This document shows positions 1-9,659 of a stretch of 64,000 bases of DNA, piece after piece. The position numbers were made by a program, and so were the translations under genes. Under the pieces are notes generated by a model. That model had not been told where the DNA came from and did not search any database. It worked only from the letters and a program-made list of their open reading frames with translations. This DNA is from Nannobrachium achirus (Eukaryota > Chordata > Actinopteri > Myctophiformes > Myctophidae), in contig OY997641.1 of assembly GCA_963921795.1 (NCBI GenBank), positions 56,295,193 through 56,359,192 of the forward strand. Direction: 5' to 3'. Position 1 is the stretch's first letter, and the number at the start of each line of letters is the position of its first letter.

Positions 1-430
1 ATTGTAAGAGCGCTTGTTTTGTCGTTCACCACCAGATGGCGACGACAGCCATTCACTAGTGAAGGCGCTGACGTCACTCGTTTGCGACTCTCTTTCTTTA
101 TTTACTAGCCTAGCTCGGCAGTGTTTAGCCATTAGCTTACTATGAGCTAGGGAGCGCTCCATTGTAGTCACTTGGACAGGGCGTTTATCGTGGGCTTGCC
201 CAGGCCTTACGGCCTGGGCATAAATATAACGATTGCATTCACCACGGCTTCGTAACTCGCGCGGCCGGCGCTCTTCGCCGCTGGCCTTCGCGCCGCTTGC
301 AATGTCGTGGACAATCGAGCGGCTCCGCCTGGAGGACGTTGTTGTGCTCAAAGCGACCGCTTGTTCCGCCCCGTGCCGCACGACGAGTGCTCCGTTTCTC
401 GACCGTACTGTTTCTCTATCAAACCGTGAC
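1..430. other. unclassified GC-richer sequence with a CRE-like site
   Basis: No gene recognised. A perfect TGACGTCA palindrome (CRE/ATF consensus) lies at 69-76, and the stretch is richer in CpG than the AT-rich DNA that follows, so a promoter or element edge is possible. No ORF in it resembles a known protein. Confidence 0.25.
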
Positions 431-439
431 ATATATATG

Positions 440-645
440 TATATAATAAACTTTATTACAGGCTCAGGGCCCACAGGGTAAAGACAACACATTACAAAGA
501 TAATAAAATAAAATAAAAGAGTACATTCACCAAGCCCACACCGGAGCTACAAGAGGCACTCATACTGTTTCAATGTTCACCGAGCCCCACCGGAGCTAAA
601 GAGGCACTCATGCCAGTGTCCTCTAATGGAGGACGTGTACCTGAC
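440..645 (-). repeat. probable 3' end of a retroelement
   Basis: Read on the minus strand the block ends in AATAAAG followed by an AT-rich tail, as in LINE-type 3' ends. It contains a direct repeat of about 32 bp (535-568 and 579-611, both carrying CACCGGAGCT and GAGGCACTCAT). The family was not identified. Confidence 0.3.
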
Positions 646-706
646 AGAGCTACAGCCAGGGCCTGTCATCTGTCCAATTAATCCATTCAATGAGCGATCC
701 AGCCTG

Positions 707-710
<4 letters not shown>

Positions 711-762
<52 letters not shown>
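711..762. repeat. (TA)26 microsatellite
   Basis: Perfect TA dinucleotide run of 52 bases. Confidence 0.97.
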
Positions 763-764
<2 letters not shown>

Positions 765-952
765 ACTGTAGTAAACAAACGTGTGTTGCAATTTAACATA
801 AAGTGAACATGATTTTTTTTTTTTTTGGACTGGCTTCTTTCAATCAAAGATCAGATGAGGCAAAAAAAACATCATAAGAAAATGATATAAAAAAACATAA
901 TAAATAAACAAAACAACCATCTAAGCATCATGAAACACATGGCCCTCCTCAG

Positions 953-1039
953 TTTCAGAAACGACCACAGAGAGTGGAGCTGCAGCGGGTCCCCCATCGC
1001 CGATGATCGCTGATGATGATAGTCCTGAAGAAATGAGAG
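953..1039 (+). other. exon-like block, first copy of a tandem pair
   Basis: Bounded by CCTCCTCAG on the left and GTGAG on the right, i.e. splice acceptor and donor. In the frame TT|TCA it is open for 28 codons: SETTTESGAAAG, then a proline/serine stretch, then an acidic run ending PEEMR. It is 87 nt with phase-1 ends on both sides. A second copy lies at 1166-1234. The protein family is not recognised; an acidic linker of a transposase or nuclear protein is conceivable but unproven. Confidence 0.35.
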
Positions 1040-1165
1040 GTGAGCTCATATAGTGTCAATTTAATTAATAATCATCAACATAATAAATACAACAACAACC
1101 AAGACAACCAAGACAAATACAACAACAACCAAGACAAGCATCACAAGACACATGACCCTCCTCAG

Positions 1166-1234
1166 TTTCAGAAACGACCACAGACAGTGGAGCTGCAGCA
1201 GGTGCCCCTGACGATGACAGTGAAAACATGAGAG
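1166..1234 (+). other. exon-like block, second copy of a tandem pair
   Basis: Duplicate of 953-1039 with the same acceptor CCTCCTCAG and a donor GTGAGT. It is open for 22 codons (SETTTDSGAAAG, then DDDSENMR) in the matching frame. It is 18 nt shorter than its partner, so the length difference keeps the frame. The flanking intron-like sequence TCATATAGTGTCAATTTAAT is shared by both copies, which points to a local duplication rather than chance. Confidence 0.35.
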
Positions 1235-1263
1235 GTGAGTTCATATAGTGTCAATTTAATTAT

Positions 1264-1828
1264 TCCACGAAACATTTGTTTTATTTTGTGTTTGGCTTTA
1301 TGTTAGGGTAATCTTTTACCTGTTTTCAAGTACATGTAAAAAAAAGTACATTTTACATTTATTGGAACAAGGCTTCATGATATCCTCATAAACAGCTATT
1401 TTAACACAACAACATTAAGTATTACCATTTTAGTTAATTCTAATGGTCTATATTAAAATAGTGACTTTTGTCACTGTCTCAGTATCCTGTACCTTTGGCA
1501 TATACAGTAATGCTAAAACGGAGGTAAAGATACATGGCTCCAATTACTTATCTACTATATAAGCTACTATATAAATATTTCTACAGCAGACATGTAGCTG
1601 TGAGCTCTGGTGTTAGTATTTCTCCTAATCCATTCATGTTTGACTCTTGTCAAATCCTACCACTGTAGCGGCTTGTGATCGATGTGCCGACATATACACG
1701 GCTGGCCCGTCACTTTAGATGGCACAGTCACTCAGTGTAGGAGGGGAGGGGCACTCCAGAGCACAACAGTGCTCCAGAACAAGCAAGCTCAATGCTCATT
1801 GCTGTCAAAAGTGTGTAATACTTTAGGC
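1264..1828. other. no feature recognised
   Basis: AT-rich sequence. I see no ORF with family resemblance, no terminal repeats and no RNA gene. Confidence 0.5.
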
Positions 1829-2190
1829 CAGAGGTTTCCAAACTTTTTTGGCTTAGGACACCCCTATAAATATTTTTTTTCGTCCGAGGCACCCCTAAAT
1901 TATATTCATAATTTACACTCCCAGCACCTTATATTTAAAGCATATTTTAGCGTTTATTTTGCGAGGAAAGCGTTGAGCCATTTTAGTTAGAACTGACGGA
2001 AAATAACTTGTTCTTTAGTTTTAAATTACACTAAATATTTTTTTTTAAAGTGTCTGAATAAATTCCAAATATCATCAAATTATCTAGCGGCACCCCTGGA
2101 CTGCCATTGCGGCACCCCTGGACTGTCGTCGCAGCACCCCTGGACTGTCGTTGCGGCACCCCTGGACTGCCGTCGCGGCACCCCAGGGTG
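1829..2190 (+). mobile_element. hAT-like non-autonomous element
   Basis: Begins CAGAGGTTTCCAAACT, the CAGxGGTTxxCAAA-type terminus of many vertebrate hAT elements. The interior matches, in inverse orientation, the copy at 26848-27321 (shared words include CACCCCTA, CCAGCACCTTATATTTA and GAGGAAAGC). Its right part has expanded into a 22-bp minisatellite. Confidence 0.55.
2088..2189 (+). repeat. 22-bp minisatellite, about 4.6 units
   Basis: Units at 2088, 2110, 2132, 2154 and a partial one at 2176, each beginning CRGCACCCCTGGACTG. The unit is the CACCCC(T)GG part of the surrounding hAT-like element, multiplied in place. Confidence 0.85.
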
Positions 2191-2702
2191 CAAATAAACA
2201 GAGAGATACAATTGTTTGCAGATTGGCTAATACAGGTGCAGAAGAAAGAGACCTAACAAAAATGGCACTCAAGGATAAGGAAGGCAAATCATTCCCAACA
2301 TATCTAGCTTTTTTTAAAGTCAGCTAATGGCCTTGAGAAAACTAAAAGAGACTGGCTCATGGTATAAGGCTCTGTACTGCATTTCATACATTATGTTCTC
2401 AAGGCATCCAAAAGTACACTGAACAGCGAAGATGGAATACAGTTAGTAGACATCAAGGCAAAATTACCAAAGCATGAATGAGACGGACAATTCCCATAAG
2501 CAGTGCTACTTGAAATGGAAATCACTGCAGCAGTCACTATTGGCAGCAACAGGAGTCGATAGTCACCTTCAAAAAACAACTGCACACTGAAGTAGAGAAG
2601 CATACATGATTTTGGAGAGGCTTTTGGATGTGACCCTTTATTTGGCTTCAAGAAACTTGCACTTGCTTCAGAGGCAAAGTAAGCAATTTACCCCGAGTGA
2701 GA
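2191..2702. other. no feature recognised
   Basis: Unremarkable sequence. Short ORFs on both strands lack any family resemblance. Confidence 0.4.
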
Positions 2703-2805
2703 GGACATTATGCTCTCATAATGTCCGCAGTGATGGTGTTATCGGACGAGGCGCAGCCGAGTCCGATAACACCATCACTCAGGACATTATGAGAGCATAA
2801 TGTCC
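2703..2805. repeat. near-perfect palindrome, 45-bp arms
   Basis: Arms at 2703-2747 and 2761-2805 pair at 43 of 45 positions around a 13-base spacer. Each arm itself contains a smaller hairpin (GGACATTATG / CATAATGTCC). The arms give open frames on both strands, which is why mirror-image ORFs appear here; these are not genes. Weak inverted copies of TTTCTACCACTTTTTC occur at 2826-2841 and 3316-3331, so the palindrome may belong to a larger fold-back element. Confidence 0.85.
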
Positions 2806-3389
2806 GACCCCGAGTGGTAAATAGCTTTTCTACCACTTTTTCCCTTATACATGAAAGAAAACACATAGTTGTAACTTGCAAGGATCTTAAGTTACAATCA
2901 TTATTGCCTATAAAACTTCCGCGAGACAGCAGATAGTTCCACCAACAACATCTTCTACTCACCAACAGATGGCGCCAACTCCATACTAATCCATGCGTCT
3001 AGCTTACAGCTAAGCTAACGTCAGTTAAAAGCACCGTTCCGGCCGTAAATAGAGGCTGTTCGCTTCCAGAAAGGCATAGGTTCAGAGAAAAGGGGCTTTA
3101 AAGTTGGCGGATTGCATTGGATCCAAATAAATCGGCGACGATAGTACGCACGTTAGTAAACATAGGACCGCTGCGACCTTCATTTGTTGGTTGGGGGAAA
3201 GTCCCCGGATGTACACTGAGGCGCATTGATCTCGGACACACAACTTTGCGGCATTTGTCCTCTCATAACCTCCGGAATTTAGCCAATCAGAATCCAGTAT
3301 TTGAACACGTGACTAGAAAAAGTGGTAGAAACCTCAACATTAGATGATGTCCATCTCTCTCTAGGTCATCCTCAAACGAGCCCTCCATC
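2806..3389. other. possible remainder of a fold-back element
   Basis: Inverted TTTCTACCACTTTTTC words near 2826 and 3316 bracket about 500 bp without coding resemblance. Otherwise nothing recognised. Confidence 0.3.
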
Positions 3390-3390
3390 A

Positions 3391-3851
3391 TCACTTCCAG
3401 TCATCCCGGTTCTCCATACATCCTTCCAGCTCGTTGGTGCTTTGCGCTCCTACGTCTTTCTTGTGTACATCCACGTATATTAGTGGGGCTGTCCTCTTGA
3501 CCAGTGCCCATATGCTGGCTCCCACAATACCAATTTGCTCATTCTCCTGGCTGCAATTGTCTCGCTCCCCTTGGTATTCCCTCACACAGGATCTTGTTGG
3601 TAACATGTGCACTTTTGCACGCAACATTCTAGTCACTAGAATGTTGCATGCAGTACTCTAGTCTCTAGATGGGTGTTACAATAGAATCTAGTGTAACACC
3701 CATCTAGAGACCGCAGGGTTGGCTTCAGGGTCCAGCATTCGCTGCCATAGAGGAGAAAAGACTCCACCGTTGCAAAGAAGAAGCGGAGTTTGATTAAACG
3801 GCAAAGAAGAAGCTGAGTTTGATTAGACGGGGAGGTTAGAGTTCCATACAC
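3391..3851 (-). pseudogene. LINE ORF C-terminal part, broken
   Basis: Minus-strand pieces include ESFLLYGSECWTLKPTL and, near the 3' end, GAQSTNELEGCMENRDDWK, both typical of the region after the RT domain of this LINE type. The peptide SLDGCYTRMLRA that should be continuous is split by an inverted duplication at about 3634-3691 (two hairpins). The frame changes at least twice. Confidence 0.7.
3621..3711. repeat. double hairpin from local inverted duplication
   Basis: Arms 3621-3633 / 3635-3647 (GCAACATTCTAGT) and 3661-3680 / 3692-3711 (GTCTCTAGATGGGTGTTACA) are perfect reverse complements. Joining the outer arms restores the LINE reading frame, so the inner block is an inverted copy of its own flanks. 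Confidence 0.9.
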
Positions 3852-3863
3852 TGGTCATGCCGT

Positions 3864-4580
3864 TCAAGGCCCTCCATGCAATGCCTTCCTCGCTTTAAGA
3901 TCTTGCTCGGTTGAGTTGACCCATGCACCCAGGTACTTGAAGTCCTTGACTTCCTTCAACACAGTGCCTCCTGTTGTTGTCAGAGGTGGATGTTCTGGTA
4001 AGTTACAGGTGATAACCTCTGTTTTCTTGGCATTTAGCCTAAGGCCAACTGTGGCAAACTCTAACTCCACTCTGCTCAAGAGTTCCTGTGCTTGTTCCAT
4101 GTAGAGAAAGGGGGCTAGTGTGCACTCTTCTGTGTTCCTGGATTCCCAGGATCTCCACTCCCCTTTCCTCGGCACGTTGTCCGCATAGTCCAGGTCTGTC
4201 AGGACTACTGTTGCTTGTTGTCTCGTGCTCCTCAGTGTTAGTGTGAAGCCAAGATCCTGCTCTCGTCCATCGATGGCCTTCCTGAGCGCATAATCCAGGA
4301 CTATGATGAAGAGGAAGGGGGCTAGGGTGTCTCCTTGTATTACACCAGCTCGGATGTCAATCTCCTCTCTATTGCCATCTGGGGTCACCACCTTGGCCCT
4401 TGTTCCTGCATACATGGTCTCTATAGCCCGGAGTATGTTAGGAGGGACATTGTAGGCCTCAAGGATCTTCACAATCTTGCCTCTGTGGAACGAATCAAAT
4501 GCCTTTTTGAAGTCAATGAAGCACAGTACAGCTGTCAGGTTATCCTTTTTCACCTCTTCGACCAGTCTCCTTAATGCCAA
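3864..4580 (-). pseudogene. LINE reverse transcriptase domain, broken
   Basis: 238-codon minus-strand frame. Recognisable RT blocks: AVLCFIDFKKAFDSFHRGK, AGVIQGDTLAPFLFIIVLDY, LTDLDYADN (in place of the catalytic YADD) and LNAKKTEVI, DFKYLGAWVNSTEQDLKARK. Right after the YAD block about 24 residues do not belong to RT; they derive from the endonuclease region of the same element (4117-4174 matches 5557-5600). The catalytic second Asp is thus replaced by Asn and the following loop is lost. RT would copy LINE RNA at a nicked target; this copy cannot. Confidence 0.85.
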
Positions 4581-4728
4581 GATCTGGGCTATACGGTAGT
4601 TCTCCCCTCTCGAAATCCATTTTGGTTCTCCCTCAGGTGAGGGTTGATGACGTGCCGTATCCTGTTCAGGATAATTCCGTTGAAGACCTTAGCAGTGATA
4701 CATGTCAGGCTGATGCCTCAGTAGTTGT

Positions 4729-5253
4729 CTAGCATTGAGAGGTCTCGGGGCACCGGGATGATGTTTGAAAGAGACCATATGTCATGCTGCTTGTTGTGCA
4801 GTAGAGCAAGGTTACAGATCTCCTATATTCGCTGCTGGGATCCCCTCCCTTATTCAGCTGCAGAAAGCGTTTCCTAACCATCTCTGCATACCTGGTTTGA
4901 AGGCCAGGATAGGTCGAGAATGCCTTCCAGTCATGTTGGATCTTGGAGCTGGGCTTGGGGACCCTGAGGCTCAGTTGCACCCTCATGGAAACCATGCGGT
5001 GATCAGAGCCCACAGAGCTGAACGTGCTGTATGGCTCAGCATTCAGGATGAAGTTCCTCCACTTTTGCCTCACTAGTATGTAGTCCAACTGACGTAGCAT
5101 AGCTGAAGCTCGGTCTTGTAAGATCCATCTCTTCCCTGTTCTTTTATGGAACATGGTGTTTGCTGCCAGGAGCTGGTGTTCCATGAGAAGGGCAGTGAGG
5201 TATGTGCCATTGCAGTTAGTAGAGTCGTGGAATGGGACGGTCTTCTGGTCCAA
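4729..5253 (-). pseudogene. LINE APE endonuclease, C-terminal half
   Basis: Minus-strand frame with HDSTNCNGTYLTALLMEHQL, RQLDYILVRQKWRN and SSVGSDHRMVSMRV. The SDH triplet is the C-terminal catalytic signature of apurinic-like LINE endonucleases. It continues the frame at 5257-5766 but is offset by a frame change. The stretch that should carry GDFN is missing or garbled at the junction near 5255. Confidence 0.75.
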
Positions 5254-5256
5254 TCC

Positions 5257-5690
5257 TTAAGTTGAAGTCACCCAGGATTGCCACGAAGTTGTGTGCAGGG
5301 ACATCTCGGACCTCCTCTGATGGTGCCACGTTAGTGGGTGAGTGTACACAACTATGACTGTTGTTACTGGGTTGCATGAGAACTCTGCTATGAGGATCCT
5401 ATCGGTGTGATGGTAAACCCGACGGAGAGCCTTACGCGCCAGAGAACCCAGCATTAGCCCTACGCCCCCCTGTTGCAGCCTATAGGCCTTGTTTCGCCAT
5501 GCAGGTGCAGTGATGAACGTGCATCTCTCCACTCTGCGGTACACGATACGGTCATCAGTGTGCACTCTTCCCAGGATCTGCACTCCCCTTTCCTCGGCAC
5601 AGTGAGCTAGTTCCTCCAATCTATCTTCTTCTCTCACTGTACATGTGTTGAAGGTTCCCATTACGAATGGTCTCCGACAGCGCATGAGTG
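5257..5690 (-). pseudogene. LINE APE endonuclease, N-terminal half
   Basis: Minus-strand peptide begins RPFVMGTFNTCTVREEDRLE and continues ELAHCAEERGVQILGR, CTFITAPAWRNKAY, GGVGLMLGSLARKALR, TDRILIAEF and TTVIVVYTHP. These are the first beta strands of an APE endonuclease. Compared with the short copy carried in the RT region, this one lacks 15 nt that encode IQEHR, including the catalytic Glu. Confidence 0.75.
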
Positions 5691-5692
5691 CA

Positions 5693-6531
5693 TTATGAAT
5701 CCTTGCATTCCATGGAGAGAAATTGCGCAAAAAAAAAACCTCATTCCCTGGAGTGGAAATATGCAATTTTCGCTCACCCAGACTATGGTAATTACTCGAT
5801 TTGGCCCAGGGAATGGCAACGCTTTTCTATTGGCTGTCCTCAGGGGCAACCCGCCCATCTAGTTCAAACCCAGGCTACTGGAATTACTCCCAAAACCTCA
5901 TTGAATGGTAAAGCTACTGTATTGGCTGTTGTCTAGAGCACCCCACCCATCTCGTTCAGAACCAGGCTACTGGAATTACTCCCAAAACTCACTTAATGGT
6001 AAGGCTTCTCCATTGGCTGTTGTCTTGGGTACCCTGCCCACCTCGTTCAGACCCAGGTTACAGTCCCAATACTGTAAATGCAATGAAATATGTTTGCACT
6101 ATAATTACTATAACTAGAGACCCCCCGAAATAATCATGGAATTTAAGAATTAAGGCATTACATTTAGTTTGACTCAGTGGTCAGTAGTCAAACTATAGGC
6201 TACATGTTGTGAAAACAGCAGATCTACAAGCTTACAATGGCATTGGTGCCATTTTTGAGACACCATTTTATTATTCTGCTCCAGGATTCTGGCTACCCCC
6301 CCTCAATCACATGTGCTGAATATGCATTATTTATTTCGATGCACCAACAGGAAGTGCCTCAAACCGGCCACTTCCTGGTGTGTTTTGGGTGTTATGGGTT
6401 AGTAGGTGCTCCGATATATTTTTGCTCAAGTCTGCACATAATTTTAAGCTTCAGGTCGACATTCAGTAACCCTAATATCCTATTGTGGCATTAAGGAGCA
6501 ATTTCTCCCCATGGAATGCAGGGATTCATAG
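5693..6531. mobile_element. TIR-bounded insertion, about 840 bp
   Basis: Inverted repeats of about 34 bp at 5695-5728 and 6496-6529 (core CATTCCATGGRGAGAAATTG) bracket non-coding DNA. It sits exactly where the LINE endonuclease frame stops, so it probably inserted into the LINE. The interior contains a local direct repeat (ACCCAGGYTACTGGAATTAC near 5867, also near 5951). No transposase is seen; superfamily unknown. Confidence 0.6.
6211..6240 (+). repeat. hairpin family, single arm
   Basis: One arm (GCAGATCTACAAGCTTACAA) of the dispersed hairpin described under findings; the second arm is absent. Confidence 0.7.
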
Positions 6532-6534
6532 TAG

Positions 6535-6780
6535 ATCGGGTGGTGCATTGGATGGGGTGCCGTGATCGGACATTGCGGGTTTGGGGTCCTGTCGTCATGG
6601 TGTCCTCTGGGAGGACGACCAGCACCACCATCCGCTGCGATGTTCCTGCGGACTCCCGCGGCTGGAAGTATAGGATTTGGCTGATTTTGTTCTCCATGGT
6701 TGGCTTTACAATGCTGATTAAGGACTCCTTGCAGTCCTTGTTTTACTTCAGTAAGAAGTGTCCTTCTCCTAGAAGGGTTG
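6535..6780 (-). pseudogene. possible displaced 5' region of the decayed LINE
   Basis: Minus-strand peptide with LLTEVKQGLQGVLNQHCKAN and PPRGHHDDRTPNPQCPITAP reads up to the TIR element. Position and orientation fit the upstream part of the LINE at 3390-5691. Family match is from memory only. Confidence 0.35.
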
Positions 6781-6929
6781 CTTACCATGGCTATGAGCCC
6801 CACCTGCGGAAAGCAGAGTAGCAAGCAGAAGCAACATGCACAACATGCAACTACAAGCACTACTACCACAGATCTACTGCACCACATATCACACAGCCCT
6901 GCATGCAAGCACACATACACACAAGATTT

Positions 6930-7095
6930 AACCATGATTGAACCAGAGGAACCAAGGATTTTGTGGTTCCCGTTCAGAACCAACTTTTACGGTTCAGAAC
7001 CAACTTCGGTTCTCTGTGGAAAAGCTCACCTCTGGTTCATCCCATAGGCGGGAGAAAGAACCAGAACCGGTTCTTTGCCGGTGGAAAAGGCCCCA
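6930..7095 (+). repeat. fragment with GGTTC/GAACC-rich terminus
   Basis: Repeated GAACCA words and a closing GGTGGAAAAGGCC resemble the right end of the TIR element at 9909-10874 (GCAGTGGAAAAGCGCC). Probably a decayed relative. Confidence 0.35.
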
Positions 7096-7660
7096 TAATG
7101 GTAATTTTCTTGGCTCTCTTGAGCTGTTGACATGTTATGATCCCCTTTTGCATGAGCACTTAGAAAAAGTAAGGCAAAATAAGAAAGAGACACGGTTAAC
7201 TCATTATCTCAGTGCTAGCACGCAGAATGAGTTCATTGTTCTATGGGGCAAAAGAGTACTAAACTAAATTCTGTCAGAAAGAGAACATGCAATCTGTTAC
7301 TCTGTGATATTGGTAAGATATGTACATTGAGAAGAAGACAAAGACAGTGGTGTTTGGAAGATAACTGAGAGGTTCATTAAATTCAAAGACTTACAAAAAG
7401 ACAGGCAAGGATATTTCAGAAATGATGAAGTATCATTGCAAGACAATGGCATACCGTTAGAGGACTGTAGATGTCAAGGTTATAACAACAGGACCAATAT
7501 GTCAGGAAAGGTGAAAGGAGTGAAAGCTCAGATTTTAAAAGCCAATCTTCTTGCTACGCACTCGCCCTGTGCTTCCCATACTCTCAATTTGGTGGGGGTA
7601 CATGCAGCTGGATCATGTTCTGAAGTCTCAACATTTTTTAGTTGTGTTAATCGACAGTAC
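7096..7660 (+). pseudogene. hAT transposase relic (ZMYM/TTF-type)
   Basis: Pieces in two frames align end to end with hAT transposases: FLGSLELLTCYDPLLHEHLE and LTHYLSASTQNEFI (7105-7240), then ITERFIKF (about 7362), then IPLEDCRCQGYNNRTNMSGK and SPCASHTLNLVGVHAAGSC (7448-7620). The GQGYDxxxxMSG-like block and the SPCxxHxLNL block surround catalytic residues of the RNase-H fold in this family. Frame breaks and lack of the N-terminal zinc finger and C-terminal dimerisation domain make it a relic. A MITE abuts its 3' side. Confidence 0.75.
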
Positions 7661-7665
7661 ATTTC

Positions 7666-7795
7666 AGTGTTGTAAAGTAATTAAATACACTTACTCAAGT
7701 ACTGTACTAAAGTAACATTTCAGGCATTTATTTACGGGAGTAATTCCAATTTTCAATACTTTTACTTCTAAAAGTGAGTTATTTCTTACAGGATG
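7666..7795 (+). mobile_element. hAT MITE fragment
   Basis: Starts CAGTGTTGTAAAGTAATTAA and continues with the TACTCAAGTACTGTACT and TACTTTTACTTCT words common to fish hAT MITEs, also seen at 13508, 16495, 48050 and 60077. The 3' half is missing. Confidence 0.65.
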
Positions 7796-8770
7796 ATGGT
7801 ATACCTGCTGGGCCTTGGGCCTGACGCACCTCCAATGGTGCCGATGGAAGACTATGCATGGCAGGGGCGTCCACTTCCCTGAGCCAGGCCTAAACCTGAC
7901 CGCATACCATAAAAGGAGTTGTGCTGCAGGGTCTTCAGCTGGGGAGCACCATTCACCTATGTTTCGCCCCTTAGCCCAGAACATCTCCTGGTGGTGGGGC
8001 AGTGTACAGGGAAGTCTCCCTGACACTCCCTGCAGCACAACTTACTTAGATGTCCCCCCCCAAGTCTCGTCGCCTCAGCCAGAGCCAGTGGCTTGCCTTC
8101 TCTGCTTCCTCTGAGAGTTCCTTAGTGGCTTTACTCAGTCTGGCTCCCCGTAGCCCCACATCTTTGAGCAATTGTGACGTGGAGCTGCCAACAAAACCCC
8201 TGGCTCCCACCTCCACCGGGTATGTCCTCGCGGTCCAACCACTTTCTCTGCACTCTGCCACCAGGTCCGCATATTTCGCCATCTTCCTCCTATAGGCAGC
8301 CTCCAGTCCCTCCTCCCATGGCACTGTCAGTTCAACCAGCAGCACTGTCCTCACCGCTGCTGACCACAGTACCACGTCAGGTCTTAATGTGGTGGTACAG
8401 ATTTCCTGTGGGAACCGGAGCTGTCTACCCAGGTCCACTTCCATCTTCCACTCCGCCCCTGGTGTTAAAAGTTTGGAGGGTGGTGGTGGTCTCTTACTGG
8501 AGTGTTCTGCAGGTTTCCCCTGCCTATGGAAGTGGATCCCCTGTTGGCTCCTTGATGGACTCTTGTTATTCGCCTCCAGACGACTTTTCTCCAGCACCTC
8601 TGCCAGCTTCCTGAGCACTTGGTCGTGTCGCCACGTGAGTCGACCCTGTGTCTGGGCTGTTTTACATCCTGACAGGACATGCTGGAGTGAGGCATTGATG
8701 GTCCCACAGAGGTCACGGGCTTGCTGATGACTGATAAGGATGCATAGTTCTGCTAATACATTTTTCATAC
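7795..8770 (-). mobile_element. 3' part of an R2-like LINE
   Basis: Contains the C-terminal coding part (8046-8768) and roughly 250 bp of 3' sequence. The 5' remainder, including RT, is absent, as expected of a 5'-truncated insertion. Confidence 0.65.
8046..8768 (-). pseudogene. LINE C-terminus: zinc knuckle and restriction-like endonuclease
   Basis: 240-codon uninterrupted frame. Residues 18-35 form a zinc-knuckle-like block, C21-x8-H30-x4-C35, whose first Cys is Arg18 (CGT; one transition from TGT). P130-D131 followed by E146 in VELTVPWEE and K162-K165 match the PD-(D/E)xK layout of R2-type endonucleases, which nick the target DNA. The tail SHWLWLRRRD ends the protein. The R2-like assignment rests on motif order, not on a search; exact clade (R2, Hero, NeSL and others) is open. 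The true start lies upstream and is lost. Confidence 0.65.
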
Positions 8771-9147
8771 AGTCTTTTTCAGTTGTCCTTTATATGGTCA
8801 GCCTTTTGTCAATGTAGGGGTTTCCTTTCTCTTTTTCTTATGCCCTGGGATTGGGAATAATAACTTAAAAAACAAAACAAAACTTTTGTGCCCCTTCAAA
8901 AGTTATTCGGGAGTCATTTGGAATAATAGATGAATACATTAGAATAAAACAGACTTATTTATATAGACACTAACACTTTTACTGCCATTGACGAGTTCTC
9001 ATTCTTTTTTTGGCCACTAGATGGTGCTGTTCCCTAAGCTATGAGTGACAGGTTGCTCCCTTGTTCTCTTGGGTGTTATAATTATGCTTCAGTTGATCAC
9101 GTAACAGCGAAGAAATCAGCTAATTAGGCTGTTCAGAGAGGCAAGAG
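8771..9147. other. no feature recognised
   Basis: No ORF or repeat structure that I can name. Confidence 0.4.
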
Positions 9148-9659
9148 CAGGGGTCCTCAATAGCCGGACCGCTGTCCATGTCTGGACCGCAGTGCACCTC
9201 CGACCGGACCACGGCACACCTCCGACAAATCTCCGCACAGTTTTATCATGCGCATCGAGGTGTGTCTCAATAGACGGCTTGCCGTGGTTACATGTTTTAT
9301 TTCCACAGCTCGAAAATAGTTTTTCACTGTTTTAGTGCTCCTTCAGCAGCCTTTGGTATAGATTTTGTATCTTTTGCGCCGATAGTTCACCTTCTCCCCA
9401 CCGTTTGGTGATCCCCAAGCAAGGTCCCTGTGCTTCAGCACGTAAAGCATGTGCATTAATCCGTGAGAGAACGTGAGAGAGCCCATAGCCTAGAGTGCTT
9501 CCTTCCACTCCATATACCGGACGTCATGCTCTAGGGTGAAATTCACTGCACGAAATGTTCCGAGCATGGTTCTGATCTCTATAGGCCTGTTGGTGAGATA
9601 CAGAAACGGCCCAAGCCCGGACCGTTTTGGGGGGCCGGGCTATGGTCGGGTTCCCACTG
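9148..9659. mobile_element. hAT-like non-autonomous element
   Basis: Begins CAGGGGTCCTCAATAGCCGG and ends CCGGGCTATGGTCGGGTTCC followed by CACTG, i.e. imperfect inverted termini of the CAGxGGTxCTCAA type. GGACCG-rich ends, AT-richer middle, no ORF. Confidence 0.5.

Larger units (their letters stand above)
3390..5691 (-). mobile_element. decayed APE-type LINE (RTE-like?)
   Basis: On the minus strand, endonuclease, reverse transcriptase and C-terminal segments follow each other in LINE order from about 5690 down to 3390. Several frame changes and internal scars show it is dead. Clade assignment is from memory of fish LINE proteins and is uncertain. The 5' end is cut off by a TIR-bounded segment (5693-6531); sequence beyond it (about 6535-6780) may be the displaced 5' region. 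Confidence 0.75.

Noticed and set aside
8050-8727. Plus-strand ORFs of 81-146 codons at 8.05-8.73 kb
   Set aside because: They are antisense to the R2-like LINE C-terminus, which shows real motifs.
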